64,000 bases of DNA, taken from NCBI GenBank assembly GCA_032433595.1, contig JASWJB010000187.1:22765-86764 (forward strand), read 5' to 3'. The notes beneath the pieces were generated by a model that made no database searches, had not been told where the DNA came from, and was given only the letters and a program-made list of their open reading frames with translations. Made by a program: the position numbers and the translations under genes. The DNA is from Conoideocrella luteorostrata (lineage: Eukaryota; Ascomycota; Sordariomycetes; Hypocreales; Clavicipitaceae). Shown piece after piece: positions 10,620 through 21,668 of this stretch; the stretch's first letter is position 1, and each line of letters starts with the position of its first letter.

Positions 10620-13600
10620 ATGCAGGCCTCATCTGGCTCATCGCAGCGAGGCTATGCGCAACGTCGCTCGCCCGGTGACGACCCTGGACCACCACCCACC
10701 GTACGACCGACTTCTCCTGGCTCTCTTGGGGGCGTGCAACCGCGCTCATCCACTGCCTCTAATCGTTCAGTTCAAGGTAGTGTATCAAGGCGAACAGCTC
10801 GCGAGGTAAGACCACTCTTCCACCCTGGCACAGCAGCTAGGATGCCGGATCTCATCATTGGGGGCGGGACCCTAACGGTGTTGACACATATTCTCAAATG
10901 CTGACGAGGACCTTGCACTTTATAGGGCTCCAGCGGCTCATCTAGCATGCCACTGTCACAAATTGAAAAGAGCGTGACCCATTTGCTCGTTGCTACAAAA
11001 CAGCTCCTCGAAACGTTAACCCAGTGGTCACGGGGCCAGGCTTCCGATACCCAGGTTTCCGATGTCTATGTCCGCCTCGGCTACGAATTCAACATGGCTT
11101 GCAGGGCATTTACTGCCATCAATGTCGATACATCAGATCTAGGCAATGTTCCCGATTCGTTGAGGAGCATTTTAGAGGCCACGCTGAGTCAGGAAGCCAG
11201 CTCCGAGAGCCTGGAAAAGTATCTCCCTCGAATTCGGGATATTATCATTAACTTGTTACACGGCTTGAAGCGCAAGCAACAACGACTACGGCAGAAGCAA
11301 GGGAGAGAACGGGATGTTAGCCTGCCTGAAAGAACAACAAGTGTCAGTACGAATGCGAGTGGTAACAGTGGCTTGACAAATTTAATAGACGAGGGGCTGG
11401 AGAATGGATATCGACCTGATTCCCGTAGAGGCGAACCTTCTCCGCAAACCAACATGAGCACTTCCCCGAGCCGGCGCTACAATACCCCACGAGATCAACT
11501 TCGTGGCTCAAACACCCCAGAGCAACCCTCCTCAGCTCTGCAGAATGTGCCTTCCTTGCCACCGTATCCGTCCGATGAATCAATCATGCCGGCGTCGTCC
11601 TCCGCCGGCGACTTGCACATTGATGCATTTCCTCCGCCCCCGCCTCCACCGCCACCCGACAAGCAATCAAGCGCTTTAGCAGCGCTTCAGAAGGGAGGTG
11701 ATCTGGAACGACGAGCATCTCGAAGATACTCCCAGTATCAAATTTCGAAGCACTTGGGTGGTGGCGCAAACGGCATGCCGATGCTCCCCTCACAAAACAC
11801 GCCGATACCGAACAGGGGAAGAAAGGAAGCCAGAGAGTCTTTAAGGGCTGTGCAGTCTCGGGAGTCTGTCCGACATAGTCGCACCTTGTCCACTCAGTCT
11901 AAACCGACAACGATGGAATCTTCACCGGCGCGACTGCCAATGCCTGGTGTGCGGGAGGATTCTTCAGCTGCTCAGCAGCCTAAGATCCCCGTTGAGTTAA
12001 GTGATAGCCCGGTTGTACAGAGCCCCGAAGAGAAGTATGCGCCCAGCGCAACATTGAATGGCCCATTGCAAGAACCTGCAGCATTTGTGGGAGATGTAGC
12101 CCGACAAGAGCCAGGATCGGACAAGCTACCGAAGAAGCCGGACGAACCGCCGACATTGGCTCAGTCCACCGAAGCGAAACCTAACGAATCTTTTTTTCAG
12201 GTTTCTCCCCCACCAACGCCGACCAAAGACCTGACACTGTTCCTTCAGTACAAGTCCAAAGTCAAAAAGATTGTTCTGGCCGAGGGGCGAGACGAGTTGT
12301 CCATTGGACGATTGCAGCTGGCGTTTATTGAGAAATTCTCATGGAACACGCAGCAGAATGGCACCGATTTGCCGGAAATCTACATTCAAGATCCTGTGTC
12401 AGGGATCCGACATGAGCTGGAAGATTTGGCCGATGTGAAGGACCGCACAGTTCTGGTCTTAAATATAGAACCGCTGGATGAAGTTAAGCGACATTTTGAC
12501 GATGGCCTGTTGGCTTTAACGAAAATCGTTAAATCGATGAAGAGCAACGTTGACGACCAGAGCACTACATTGCAACGTGTGTCCGATAGACAACAAGAAA
12601 CAGCAACTGAACTGGCTCGATTGGCCACTGCCCAGCCTACAGCGCCTGTTACTGAAGGTGGTATTGTGAAAATGCTATCGAGTGCGGGTCGAAGACTGAA
12701 TGCCGGCCAAGCCGGCGAGATACAAAGTCTGCGACGTGATCTTGCCGTTCTTAGACAGACCTACGCCAATTTCCAGTCGGATGTCCAGAGTTCCATGTCT
12801 GCCGTCCGACAGAGGGCTGCTAATGTCAAGACTGCGGCGGCCAAAGCGGCTGTGCCTGATTTGGACGGTGATGCCGGCTATTCCTATGTCACCGGCGGAC
12901 GAAAGCAGCTCAATTCTGACTCTGATCGACTTGTTGGTAAGGTGGATGATTTGCAGGATTTAATTGAAGACTTGCGCAAGGATGTGGTCCACCGCGGAGT
13001 GCGCCCTCTACCCCGACAACTAGAAGAAGTTGCCAAGGACATTACCAATCTCACCAAAGAGCTCAAGAGGATGGAAGAATATATGTCCACCGAAAAACCT
13101 GTATGGACAAAGATCTGGGAGAAGGAGCTCGAGGACGTTTGCCAAGGTCGAGATGAGCTGCGCCTTATGGAGGATCTCATTGTGGACTTGCGTGATGACT
13201 TGGACAAGGCTGCCGAGACATTTACTCTTGTTGAGCAGGCAACCAAAGAGCAGATGAAGGACAACGGCACAGGCGCCAGTGCCAGCACAGCGAGACAATT
13301 CTCCAAGGGTCTGTCGAACCTAGGCAACAGCATGGACCCGGGCGCCGCCAAAGAAGACGTTCTTGGTGAGGTCCGAGCTTTGATGCCGAACCACGAGAAC
13401 CGACTAGAGGCCATTGAGCGGGCCGAGAAGCTCAGACAAAAGGAACTAGAAGGCAGACGGGGCAATGAAATGCTTCGAGAAATCGCCACCTTTGTGCAAG
13501 ACGGCAAGTTGAAGAAGTCTGGCGGGTTCGAGGAGGTGGAGCGAGCAAGAAAAGCCAAGGATGACAGGATCCGTCGCGAAGTATGGGAGCGTCAGAACGG

Positions 13601-13760
13601 CATGATTCCGGAAGAGCCAATTGGAGAAGACGATGGGCTGGAGGAGGAGGAAGAGGGAGACGTCGTGGAACAAGTAGCGGAGGGCGAGGTATTCCACGAC
13701 GCAGCACCGACACCGGTGGAAGAAAATGCACCGAATGTGACAACAGAAGTGACTGCTTAA
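10620..13760 (+). CDS. bud6: Bud6/Aip3, actin- and formin-interacting polarity protein
   Basis: Bud6 is a polarisome protein that binds actin monomers and stimulates formins at sites of polarised growth; in hyphae it acts at the tip and septa. Exons 10620-10805 and 10926-13760 give 1006 residues; the 120-bp intron joins TARE to GSSGSSSMPLSQIEKSVTHL. Residues about 70-180 form the conserved N-terminal block (SVTHLLVATKQLLETLTQWS). A long disordered Ser/Pro region follows, with a run of nine prolines near residue 297. The AIP3 region begins near residue 497 (LFLQYKSKVKKIVL) and runs through predicted coiled coils to about 925. The tail is Glu-rich. The frame is also open upstream of the chosen ATG to 10494, but that stretch looks like leader. 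It converges on elp1 with a 388-bp gap. Confidence 0.93.
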
Positions 13761-14148
13761 GAGGGGATAATAAAGCAACCCCTTAAGACGTTACCCTGTC
13801 AAAAACTTTGAGAATACTGTATTGATAGAGAATTTAAAACATGGGTTGGAAGGATTGTTAAACTTTGTCACCTTCCAAGAAAGGCTTGTGGAGGACTTTG
13901 TTTCATAGCGAGAGGCGAATTGGTTGACACGGTTGGTTGGTACGAATTGATACGATGAACATTTCTGTACTTATTTAGGAGAAGGAGAAGAAGAGGACGA
14001 CGAACAAGACCCAAGAGAAACGGGAATACACGACCATATATTCTCTGTCTCTGAAATCTGTAAACTTTCTTTTTTATGTGTACGATTCTCGTGATATTGC
14101 CGACCCCCCCGGGGCCATCCTAACTTTTATTTCAGTATCTCCGTTGAT
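13761..14148. other. Spacer between convergent bud6 and elp1
   Basis: 388 bp between two stop codons facing each other; it must contain both 3' UTRs and polyadenylation signals. AATAAA occurs at 13769-13774 on the bud6 strand, too close to the stop to be clearly functional. Nothing else seen. Confidence 0.6.
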
Positions 14149-14295
14149 CTATCCCAAGAGAGCCAACTTTTGCAGGCTCGTAATAATAGGAGGCTCTTGA
14201 CGCTTTGTTCTGCCCTCCATAAAATCTTGCAGCACAGCATCACCACCTGTCGCCTTCCATGCAAACTCAATTTCATGTTGCTGTCCTTGCTGCGT

Positions 14296-14326
<31 letters not shown>

Positions 14327-17300
14327 GACTCAATGGTCGAAGCACCAAATACCTCTGCTATAATCGTTTGACACGCCTCCACCACCTCATTCATAAGCGC
14401 CACCGCGGCCCTAGCTCGCTCCGCCATGCCTCTTCTCACAAGGGCAAATACCAACCGCTCCACTTCGGGCTTTGTACCGCTGACGCGCTCAATGAGACGA
14501 CGAACACTATTGATGAGATACTCTTCCTCATAGACTGTGCCTTTCCGGCCCCTAGCGCGCTTCTTTTCCTCCCGTTTCCTGTTCTTGCTGGTCGCACGGG
14601 AGACGCCCGTCCCGGCCGTCCCAACACTGCCTGCTTTACCGGTGTATCTAGTGAACAAGCTCGCGCTGGTGGATATCCGCGAACTGGCTGCTATGGAAAC
14701 GTCATCGGGGATATCTGCTCCGCCGGGTCGTTCGCCCTCGTAAAAGGACAGGGGGTCTTCCATGGCCTTGCGACGAAGGTCGGCTATGCGAGGCACTTGG
14801 GCGAGCAGCTGGCCCTTGCAGTCGGCGAGGAACTCGGTCGTGCTGCCAAGGGCTTCGGCGAGACCGACATCCACGGCGGACTCAAGCAGGTCAGGACGGG
14901 ACTTTTGCACGGCGAGGCGGATCGCCTCGGCAAAGTGGTGTCCCTTGCAGAGGCACTTGATGGCTGTTTCTACGGAGGAGAGGTGCTCGACGTGGATGGT
15001 AGCGGCGGCGGAGTAGTCCTTGGCTTCCCAGAGAGCGTCAGCGAGACTGGTGGCCAGGTCGGTCATGGCTTCGGCCGACAAGGGCGGAGATTGCTGCTGC
15101 TGTGCCGTGTAGAGACATTCCTGCCAGCAGGTTGCCCCGGATGCGCGGTAGCAGGATGTGGCCTTGGCGTAGTTCTGTAGTGACTCGTAGGCTAGGCCGG
15201 CTTCACGGTAGGAGGACTTTGATTCGAGATGCTCAGCGTAGAGGGACGTGATGACCAGAAGGCGGGCCTGGTCGTAGCGGTACGTGCGGAGAGCGTCCTG
15301 GTACAAGGCGTGTTTGGTGGTGTAGGTGCAGAATTCGTCAAAGGAGTCGAGCGCCTGGAGATGAGACAGAGCCTTGGACCGACGAGCTAAGTGGTCGTCG
15401 ATTTCGAACTTGCGCCTCAGCTCAGGAAGGACGTGGAGGTTTTGGATAAATGGCAGATACTCGCGTGGGTCGCGCTGAGACTGCTGGGCGACAAGAAGCG
15501 CTAGCTCGAGGTCATATAGACCCAAGGCGTTCTCGTAGAGTCGGTTCACGTCGACCAAGAAGCAAATGTGCTCGACCGCCCTCTCGGCCACCTTCTCTTC
15601 GTCTTCTTGCATGAGTCTGGCGACGAGGCTGAGGCCATCTTCGAGAGCTGGCGGGGATTTGCAGACATGTGCAGTGATGATGTTTTGAAGGTTGGTTGCT
15701 TTGCGGGCTCCCAGACCTCTGAGGATGGCGTCGCAAACGGTGTTGACTTTAGAGGATGAGGGAGGCATAGCGGCGGAAGTAAGCTGGATTTGTTGTTGTT
15801 GTCCGAACTGGGGTGTTGCTCGTTTGGTGTCCTTGTACATGGTTTCGGTGACATCTTCCTCTCTGGTATGGGTTGTTAGTATCTACAGTTGCGATGGGAG
15901 TTGGAAAGAAGAGAAGGAAGAAGAACGCATAGCTACACACCTAAGAGACGAGAGAAAGAGATCAATATACGCCACGTCGCCGAGCTGGTCCAAGAACAAG
16001 CCAACATTGGCCAGAAACTGCGACGGCTGATGATCGTACAAGATATTCATGTCGACACGCTGCGTCCGGCAGTAGGAGAAAGCTCGAGCATAGTTCTTCT
16101 CCTCTATGAGGCTTCGAATACCAGCCACGACCATGGCCCGAGGAAATATTGTTTCTACATTCCCTCGGGGCATCTGAAGCACGATGCTCATATTGGTGGG
16201 TATGGCAACAACAAGACGAGAGCCTCGCTCTACACTGCGGCATCGCTCGTCCTTTTCCGGGTTGTCCTCTGGAACCTCGAGTTCTGGGGCAAATCAGTTT
16301 CATTGTCCGAACTGTGCGAGATGAGACCGCTTCACGGCGGAGAAACATACCTTCAATAGCTGGCGTTAGATGGACGTATTTGACGAAGTGGTTGCTGGTG
16401 GTGAAAATGAGATGACTCGGTGAAACAATAAAAGATGTGCAGTTTTTGGCCAGCAGCCTTGAGTTAGCGTGCAAATGGCCATTTCTTGAAAGTCCAAAGG
16501 CAACAGTGCTGCCATCGACTTTGCTGATTTCGAACCAAGGAAAATGAGTAGGGAACTTGATATCGAGATAATGAAAAGACTTATCATCGGCATGGAGGTG
16601 AAGGTCCATGGGAGCGGTCCCAGGATATCTGTACAACGCGCCCTGGGAATCTTGTCCGTAAGTCTCTAGCGATGATCCGTCCTCGTATGTGGAAGTAGAC
16701 ACCAAAACCTTCTCGTGGCTAAGCAGATGTATAGTGCCGGTCTGAGCGTCTACCTCGAATTGTGGGAATTTCTCGCCGTCATGGGTACAAACACATCGGA
16801 AAATGCCGCCCGACGAGCACCAAATTCGGAGGGGGGCAAGATTATCATAATTAGAAATGCTGGATTCGGTGAAAGATGTCCTGGTCGTTAAACTTGGCCT
16901 GATGGAACGACCATTTTTTATCGGCCATTGGTAGACGTCGACTCCCTTTTGATGCAAAACTGCGAAAGAAGCATTCTGTGGCCCGAAGGCAACATCCGCA
17001 ACGGACGAATCAGCAGTGATGTCGAACAAGGACATTGGGGGCGGTATATTCGCCGTTCTGAAGGGCGTGAGTTTGACCGTTTCACCATCAATGACTGCCA
17101 CCGCTCCGTTATCGTATGGTGGGAAACACGATCCTCTGGTAGTGTAGAATATATGTTCAATCGACATGATCTGGGACGTTGAAGACACGGCAAATCGAAG
17201 AGCCTTTTCAGGATGCCATAGCATGCGAGAAACCCCAGCAACAACAGGAATTTCTTGTTTCAAATACCAGTGATAGTTGCCCATGGTCCAGAGCTGAATA

Positions 17301-18364
17301 AAATCTTCCAAAATCACAGCCAACACAGTTGATTCCGAGTTCCATTCAAGGCGGATGCTCTCGTAAGATAAGATAGATTTTCCCGGGGAACGCAAAGAAA
17401 ACTGTCCGTGTCGAAGTCCATTCCTTTCAAAAAACACCACATCAATCCGGTCAGACAGTCGCTGAATACCGGCCATCAAATTCCCAGACGGCCGCCAGCT
17501 CAAGGCCACCTCGAGCCCATCCACCGGCTCGCTGGCACTATCAAGCTCGCCTTCCCGAGAGTAAACGCGGACGACTCGCCTGCTGCCCTCCTGAATCGAG
17601 TTGATAGCCACATAAGCGCCATCACCTCTCCAACTAATTGTAGTTGAGCCATCCTCTTGTGCGCTGGGCAAACCTTCATCGACTTTCTCGGGAATGGTTG
17701 GGTCACGAAGTGCTTTGGCGCCACGACCTTGGAACTGTGTCTCCTTTTTCCCCCAGCCAACGGAAACATGCTTAGAGGCCATGAGGAGGTCCTCAGCCGT
17801 CATGGTCACTTCGGTGACCGGGTCGAAGCTTGCGCTCATGAAAATAATGTTATTTGCCTTGGTTGTGATTATCAGGAGCTCTTCATCAGGGGACCATCTT
17901 GCGGCTGATATTCCTGCATCAATGGAGCCCATGATTTCAATGTCACCGTCTCCGTCAGAACAAGCATCTGGAACTGTGATAATGTCTCCGCCTTCAAGAA
18001 CAAGGCAAGTCGTGGCAGAACCACTCAGATACTGCAGATTGACAACCCTGTCGACTTCTAAGTCTGGGTTTGGACTGGGAGCATCCCAGCTGGCTATCTT
18101 CAAGCCTGATTCTCTAAAACACGCTGTTAGGATTCATTTCATCTCGCCATCAATCTGCTAGGGTTATTTGCACAAGAACAATGTCTGCCTAGTACGGTCA
18201 ACTCACAAGTTATCGGTTTCTGAAAATTTAAGCAGCTCGATACTTGAACTTTGAGCCGTTGGTCCAATGGTACAAATGATATTATCGCTTACGGGATCCC
18301 AGCAGGCGGAGGTGATATCGGGATGACTCCACCGCGCATGGCGGGAATTGCGAAGGTTACGCAT
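14149..18364 (-). CDS. elp1: Elongator complex protein 1 (Elp1/Iki3)
   Basis: Scaffold subunit of Elongator, which installs the 5-carboxymethyl-type modification on wobble uridines of tRNAs. Exons 18364-18207, 18113-16351, 16283-15941 and 15862-14149 (introns of 93, 67 and 78 bp) give 1325 residues, normal for the family. The N-terminal half is WD40-like (HPDITSACWDP, ISAARWSPDEELLIITT, TTISWRGDGAYVAINS, LSWRPSGNLMA). The C-terminal half is TPR-like (YENALGLYDLELALLVAQQS, then PREYLPFIQ). The basic segment SKNRKREEKKRARGRKGT, which binds tRNA in the yeast protein, is at about 1180-1198, followed by YEEEYLINSVRRLIERV. A run of 12 glutamines lies near the C terminus, encoded by a CAG/CAA repeat. 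It converges with bud6. Confidence 0.96.
14297..14326 (-). repeat. Trinucleotide (CAG)10 run encoding polyglutamine in Elp1
   Basis: Ten TGC units on the plus strand read as CAG glutamine codons on the coding strand, extended by CAA codons to 12 glutamines. An in-frame microsatellite, so length changes would alter the protein without a frameshift. Confidence 0.9.
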
Positions 18365-20555
18365 CGTGAGAGGGTATAAGCGACCACGAAGTGGAGGCTG
18401 AATTTAACGCATCAAGCCTCTTCGTGACCATTCAAGACCAAAGAGCAGTTGAACCCTCGTCCAGATGCTCGCTCGGCCAGGTGTTGCTGCGCCAGCCTTA
18501 CTGGAGACCTGAGTAGTGGTTTGAACGGACTAAATTTTTGTCGGGCGTTTTGCACAAGATCGGCGCTAACGATGCACAAATTGGTGTGGCAGTGTGGCAC
18601 CTTTGACATTAGCTCACGTATAACTAATTGGCTGCATTGTACGGAGTAGATAGGAGCTTTCCTCTCGACCTGCACAAGAAGGTAAAGGCTTTGAAACAAA
18701 TTCGAACAGTTCACAACCAGGGATTGATTAAAATATCCTGGGCTCTGGCAATGCCCTCTCGAACTTGCGGCGCAGGTACCATGAGTTCCAGTTATTGGGG
18801 TGCTCAGCCGTTCGCATCAGCACGACAGCTTCAATTCCACAGTACAATCACTAGTAACTCCGCGACAAGATACTGCTTGAATGGGCGTATGTGGTGCCAA
18901 TCCTTCTCATCATGTAAAACATTCAGTATTCATATGTACCCGAGGACTAGAAACTGATAGAACAGCGCCTCTGATCGAGGGATAGGGAAAAGAGCATACC
19001 AACTCTCTTCCTGGTTGAATCTACAGGCTTACAACGATATGAGCTGTCTGTACTCTATCTATTCAGATCTGGAGCAGTGTGGTAAGCGGACAGCGGCTGC
19101 AGTCATGTGAAATTGCTGTTCTTGCATCAGCCCAAAGCCCTCTGGTCTGTAGCTGACAATGCAACGCCAACATGAGCATTTAGATTCCTACCGGATCCAA
19201 ATGGCCTGACCGATATAAACGCAGCAGGCAATGGTCGCATTGCTACGTAGTCGGAAGGAAACAATCGAATCATTGTCTACAATTATCTGATGACCTGAAA
19301 AATGGCTACTCGCCAGCCATGTCGTATACGCAATCAGAATGGCACTCAACATGCCATTCTGATGTTTCCTTCCCGCCCCAATGCGAGGTATGTCACTGGT
19401 CGTATGTTTTACGTGATAAACACGAACAACAACGGCTAGGGTTCCGTGGAAGCCACATAATACTGCAGTTCACATGCATGCCTCCTTTGGACACTACAGC
19501 CAAGGATTGAGAATCCTGGGAGTAAAAATCTTGAACTTCCTTGAGCCAGACTGTACTGGTGGCGATTTCATGCACGATGAAAATTTGGTTGCAGCGGGCT
19601 CCGATGCTAGTGTGGCTGAGGGTGGATTGGCAAGCGGGCAAGCAAGGAAGGATGTTTGGCTTGCCCGAAGTGGTGTCACCTTCCGTGCCGCGCCGATGTT
19701 GGCCGGGGCATCTGATGATGATGGTTTGCACCTCCGGCACAGAAACTTCAGTCACGACCAGGAGGATAGGGAACAGCATGCACTGACGGGCTTCTATCCT
19801 GCGTAGCTTGATTACTCCGACCAATATTTAACAAGAAGAAGAAAGAAAAAGGAGAAGAAGGAGAAAAAGAGAAGAACTAAGAAAAAAAAACCCCCCCCTT
19901 TGCAAGTTCTTATCGTGCATCCATCGCTATTGAACCGGCACAGGCAGCCGGTCGTCCAAGGTCGGGCGCAACCTCGGCCTCGGCAGCAAGGTTGAGGGGG
20001 GGTGACGGACGGCCAAGCCGCGAGGAACCAAACGAAACAATTCCTATCGCCGCCTTCCAACAGCTGCAAAAATCTTCAATTCTCATTTTTTTCCATCTCC
20101 GATCCTTGCCGTCCACGTCCCACCATTAAAGATACTAAACGTTGTACGGAGTAGTACATTTACGCCTCTTCCCGCACTCACGCATTTTAGCGCAACCTGA
20201 ACCTTGAAATCTGTTTCCCGTGCCGCGCCTACTGAGCATGAAGTGTTGAGAAATAGAGCCCAGCCAGCCAGCCAACCACCCGCCGCTTAATCTGCTTCAT
20301 CTCCTCTTCCCCCTTCTTTCCCTTGGGCTTTTCCTATCGCTCCTACGGAGTACACGTTCCATCTTCCGCCTCTACTAATAAAGACTCGTTACTCTTATTT
20401 CCAAAGCCTTCATTACAAGTGTCTTGCGATTATTCTCTGTCCTATATTCCGCCATTGATTCTATCGCCTCTGTTTCATCAATCGGAACACGAACCAGACT
20501 GCATCGCCACTTACCCCAGATTTCTGTCGGCCCACACCAAACCATCCATCTAGTC
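18365..20555. other. Divergent intergenic region between elp1 and a DUF3984-like gene
   Basis: No supported gene in 2.2 kb. TACGGAGTA copies lie at 18640-18648, 20145-20153 and 20344-20352, the last two 411 and 212 bases before the next ATG. Purine-rich and C-rich simple sequence occurs at about 19829-19898. CT-rich leader-like sequence precedes the downstream gene. Confidence 0.6.
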
Positions 20556-21668
20556 ATGGACATTGCCTACAATCAGCACGCCGACTGGGCACGGCGCAAG
20601 AACCGCTCTTCCACAAACATCAACCACCTCTCTCTTGCGCCGTTAACAGTCAAGCTGCCCATCAACGATAGCGATGCCATCCCCGACTCAGCTACCCCCC
20701 AGAGCCATGGCACCTACCTGCAGGGAAAGTCGGCCCCAACTACACCGCGACTCCTCTCCCGTGGATCCGTTACTCCTCGGTCGCGATCTCATCATCGGAC
20801 GCCGTCAGCTCCTAGCGGTCCCATCTCAAAAAGCAAGTCATCTACGCATCTCAGTGTGATTGGCCATGGTAAGAAATCACGGTCTGGTGCCTCGACACCG
20901 CGACGACGGGAAGCTCTCGGCAATGGCAACGAAAACGACAGCGACTGGCTCCTGAGAGCTGGCGCTCTTCTGAGCTCCGAAGCTAGAGAATACAAGGGAC
21001 AAGCATGGCTTGTATCAAGACAGAGCTCAACCAGCCTGGCAGGCATGCGAGATGTCGATGAAGAGGCATTCGAGCATGAACTAGCTCGCGAGCGAGAAAT
21101 TGCTAGCCATCGTGCCAGTCGGCGCGGCAGCTCTGCCATGGCCGATGACGATGCAACCCCCAACGGAAGCAGATTCAACAGCCGGTTCAACAGCCGAAAG
21201 CACAGCATGGCCGAAAGCCGCAGCCTTATAGGCACACCTTTAGATCGCCCCAGTATAGACGAAGATTCGTACTTCCCCAGCGACGAAGCCATCGCCATCG
21301 CAGGTCCTGATTTCGTCAACCTTGACGAGAGGCTCGAGGAGTTGGAGCGTGACACGACACAAGACGACGAAGCTACCGTGCGGAGGCTTGTACGACATGG
21401 CACGGCTGGCAAGGGTTCCTGGATCAGCAATGTGATTGGATGGTCCTTATTCAAGGTCGATGAGACAGAGGAGGAGTCGGAAGATGATGAGGACGACTAC
21501 ATGGATGAAGAGGAGCTGGTTCGTACAGGACGTGGCAGCGGCTCCCATAAACATTTTGAAGGCGTCCTGCACGCCCCCATGGAGCGATTACCCCCGCCTA
21601 CCGCTGATGAAGGTGGTTGGAAGGACGCTGCCTGGTTGTTGAGCGTCGCCTCCAAGGTCATGTTTTGA
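20556..21668 (+). CDS. Fungal protein of unknown function, DUF3984-like
   Basis: A single exon of 370 residues. The N terminus (MDIAYNQHADWARRKNRSST, then NHLSLAPLTVKLP) is what I recall for the filamentous-fungal DUF3984 family; this is from memory and not checked. Further conserved-looking blocks are DSDWLLRAGALLSSEAREYK, GQAWLVSRQSS, GPDFVNLDERLEELE and GSWISNVIGWSLFKVDE. An acidic stretch (EEESEDDEDDYMDEEEL) comes before the C terminus. The middle is Ser/Arg-rich and probably disordered. There is no signal peptide or clear membrane helix, so it is likely cytosolic or nuclear. The frame is open from 20424, but I chose the ATG at 20556 because the preceding sequence is low-complexity leader. 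Molecular function is unknown. Confidence 0.82.
   Translation: MDIAYNQHADWARRKNRSSTNINHLSLAPLTVKLPINDSDAIPDSATPQSHGTYLQGKSAPTTPRLLSRGSVTPRSRSHHRTPSAPSGPISKSKSSTHLSVIGHGKKSRSGASTPRRREALGNGNENDSDWLLRAGALLSSEAREYKGQAWLVSRQSSTSLAGMRDVDEEAFEHELAREREIASHRASRRGSSAMADDDATPNGSRFNSRFNSRKHSMAESRSLIGTPLDRPSIDEDSYFPSDEAIAIAGPDFVNLDERLEELERDTTQDDEATVRRLVRHGTAGKGSWISNVIGWSLFKVDETEEESEDDEDDYMDEEELVRTGRGSGSHKHFEGVLHAPMERLPPPTADEGGWKDAAWLLSVASKVMF

Noticed and set aside
12180..12200. Acceptor-like TTTTTTTCAG within bud6
   Set aside because: The frame is open on both sides and no matching donor improves the protein; read as exon.
12884..13558. Minus-strand 224-codon open frame
   Set aside because: Antisense to the Bud6 coiled-coil region; Ser/Leu-rich shadow with no domain.
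14170..15180. Plus-strand 336-codon open frame
   Set aside because: Lies wholly antisense to elp1, whose protein is clearly conserved; the frame is a by-product of its codon use and polyleucine from the CTG repeat.
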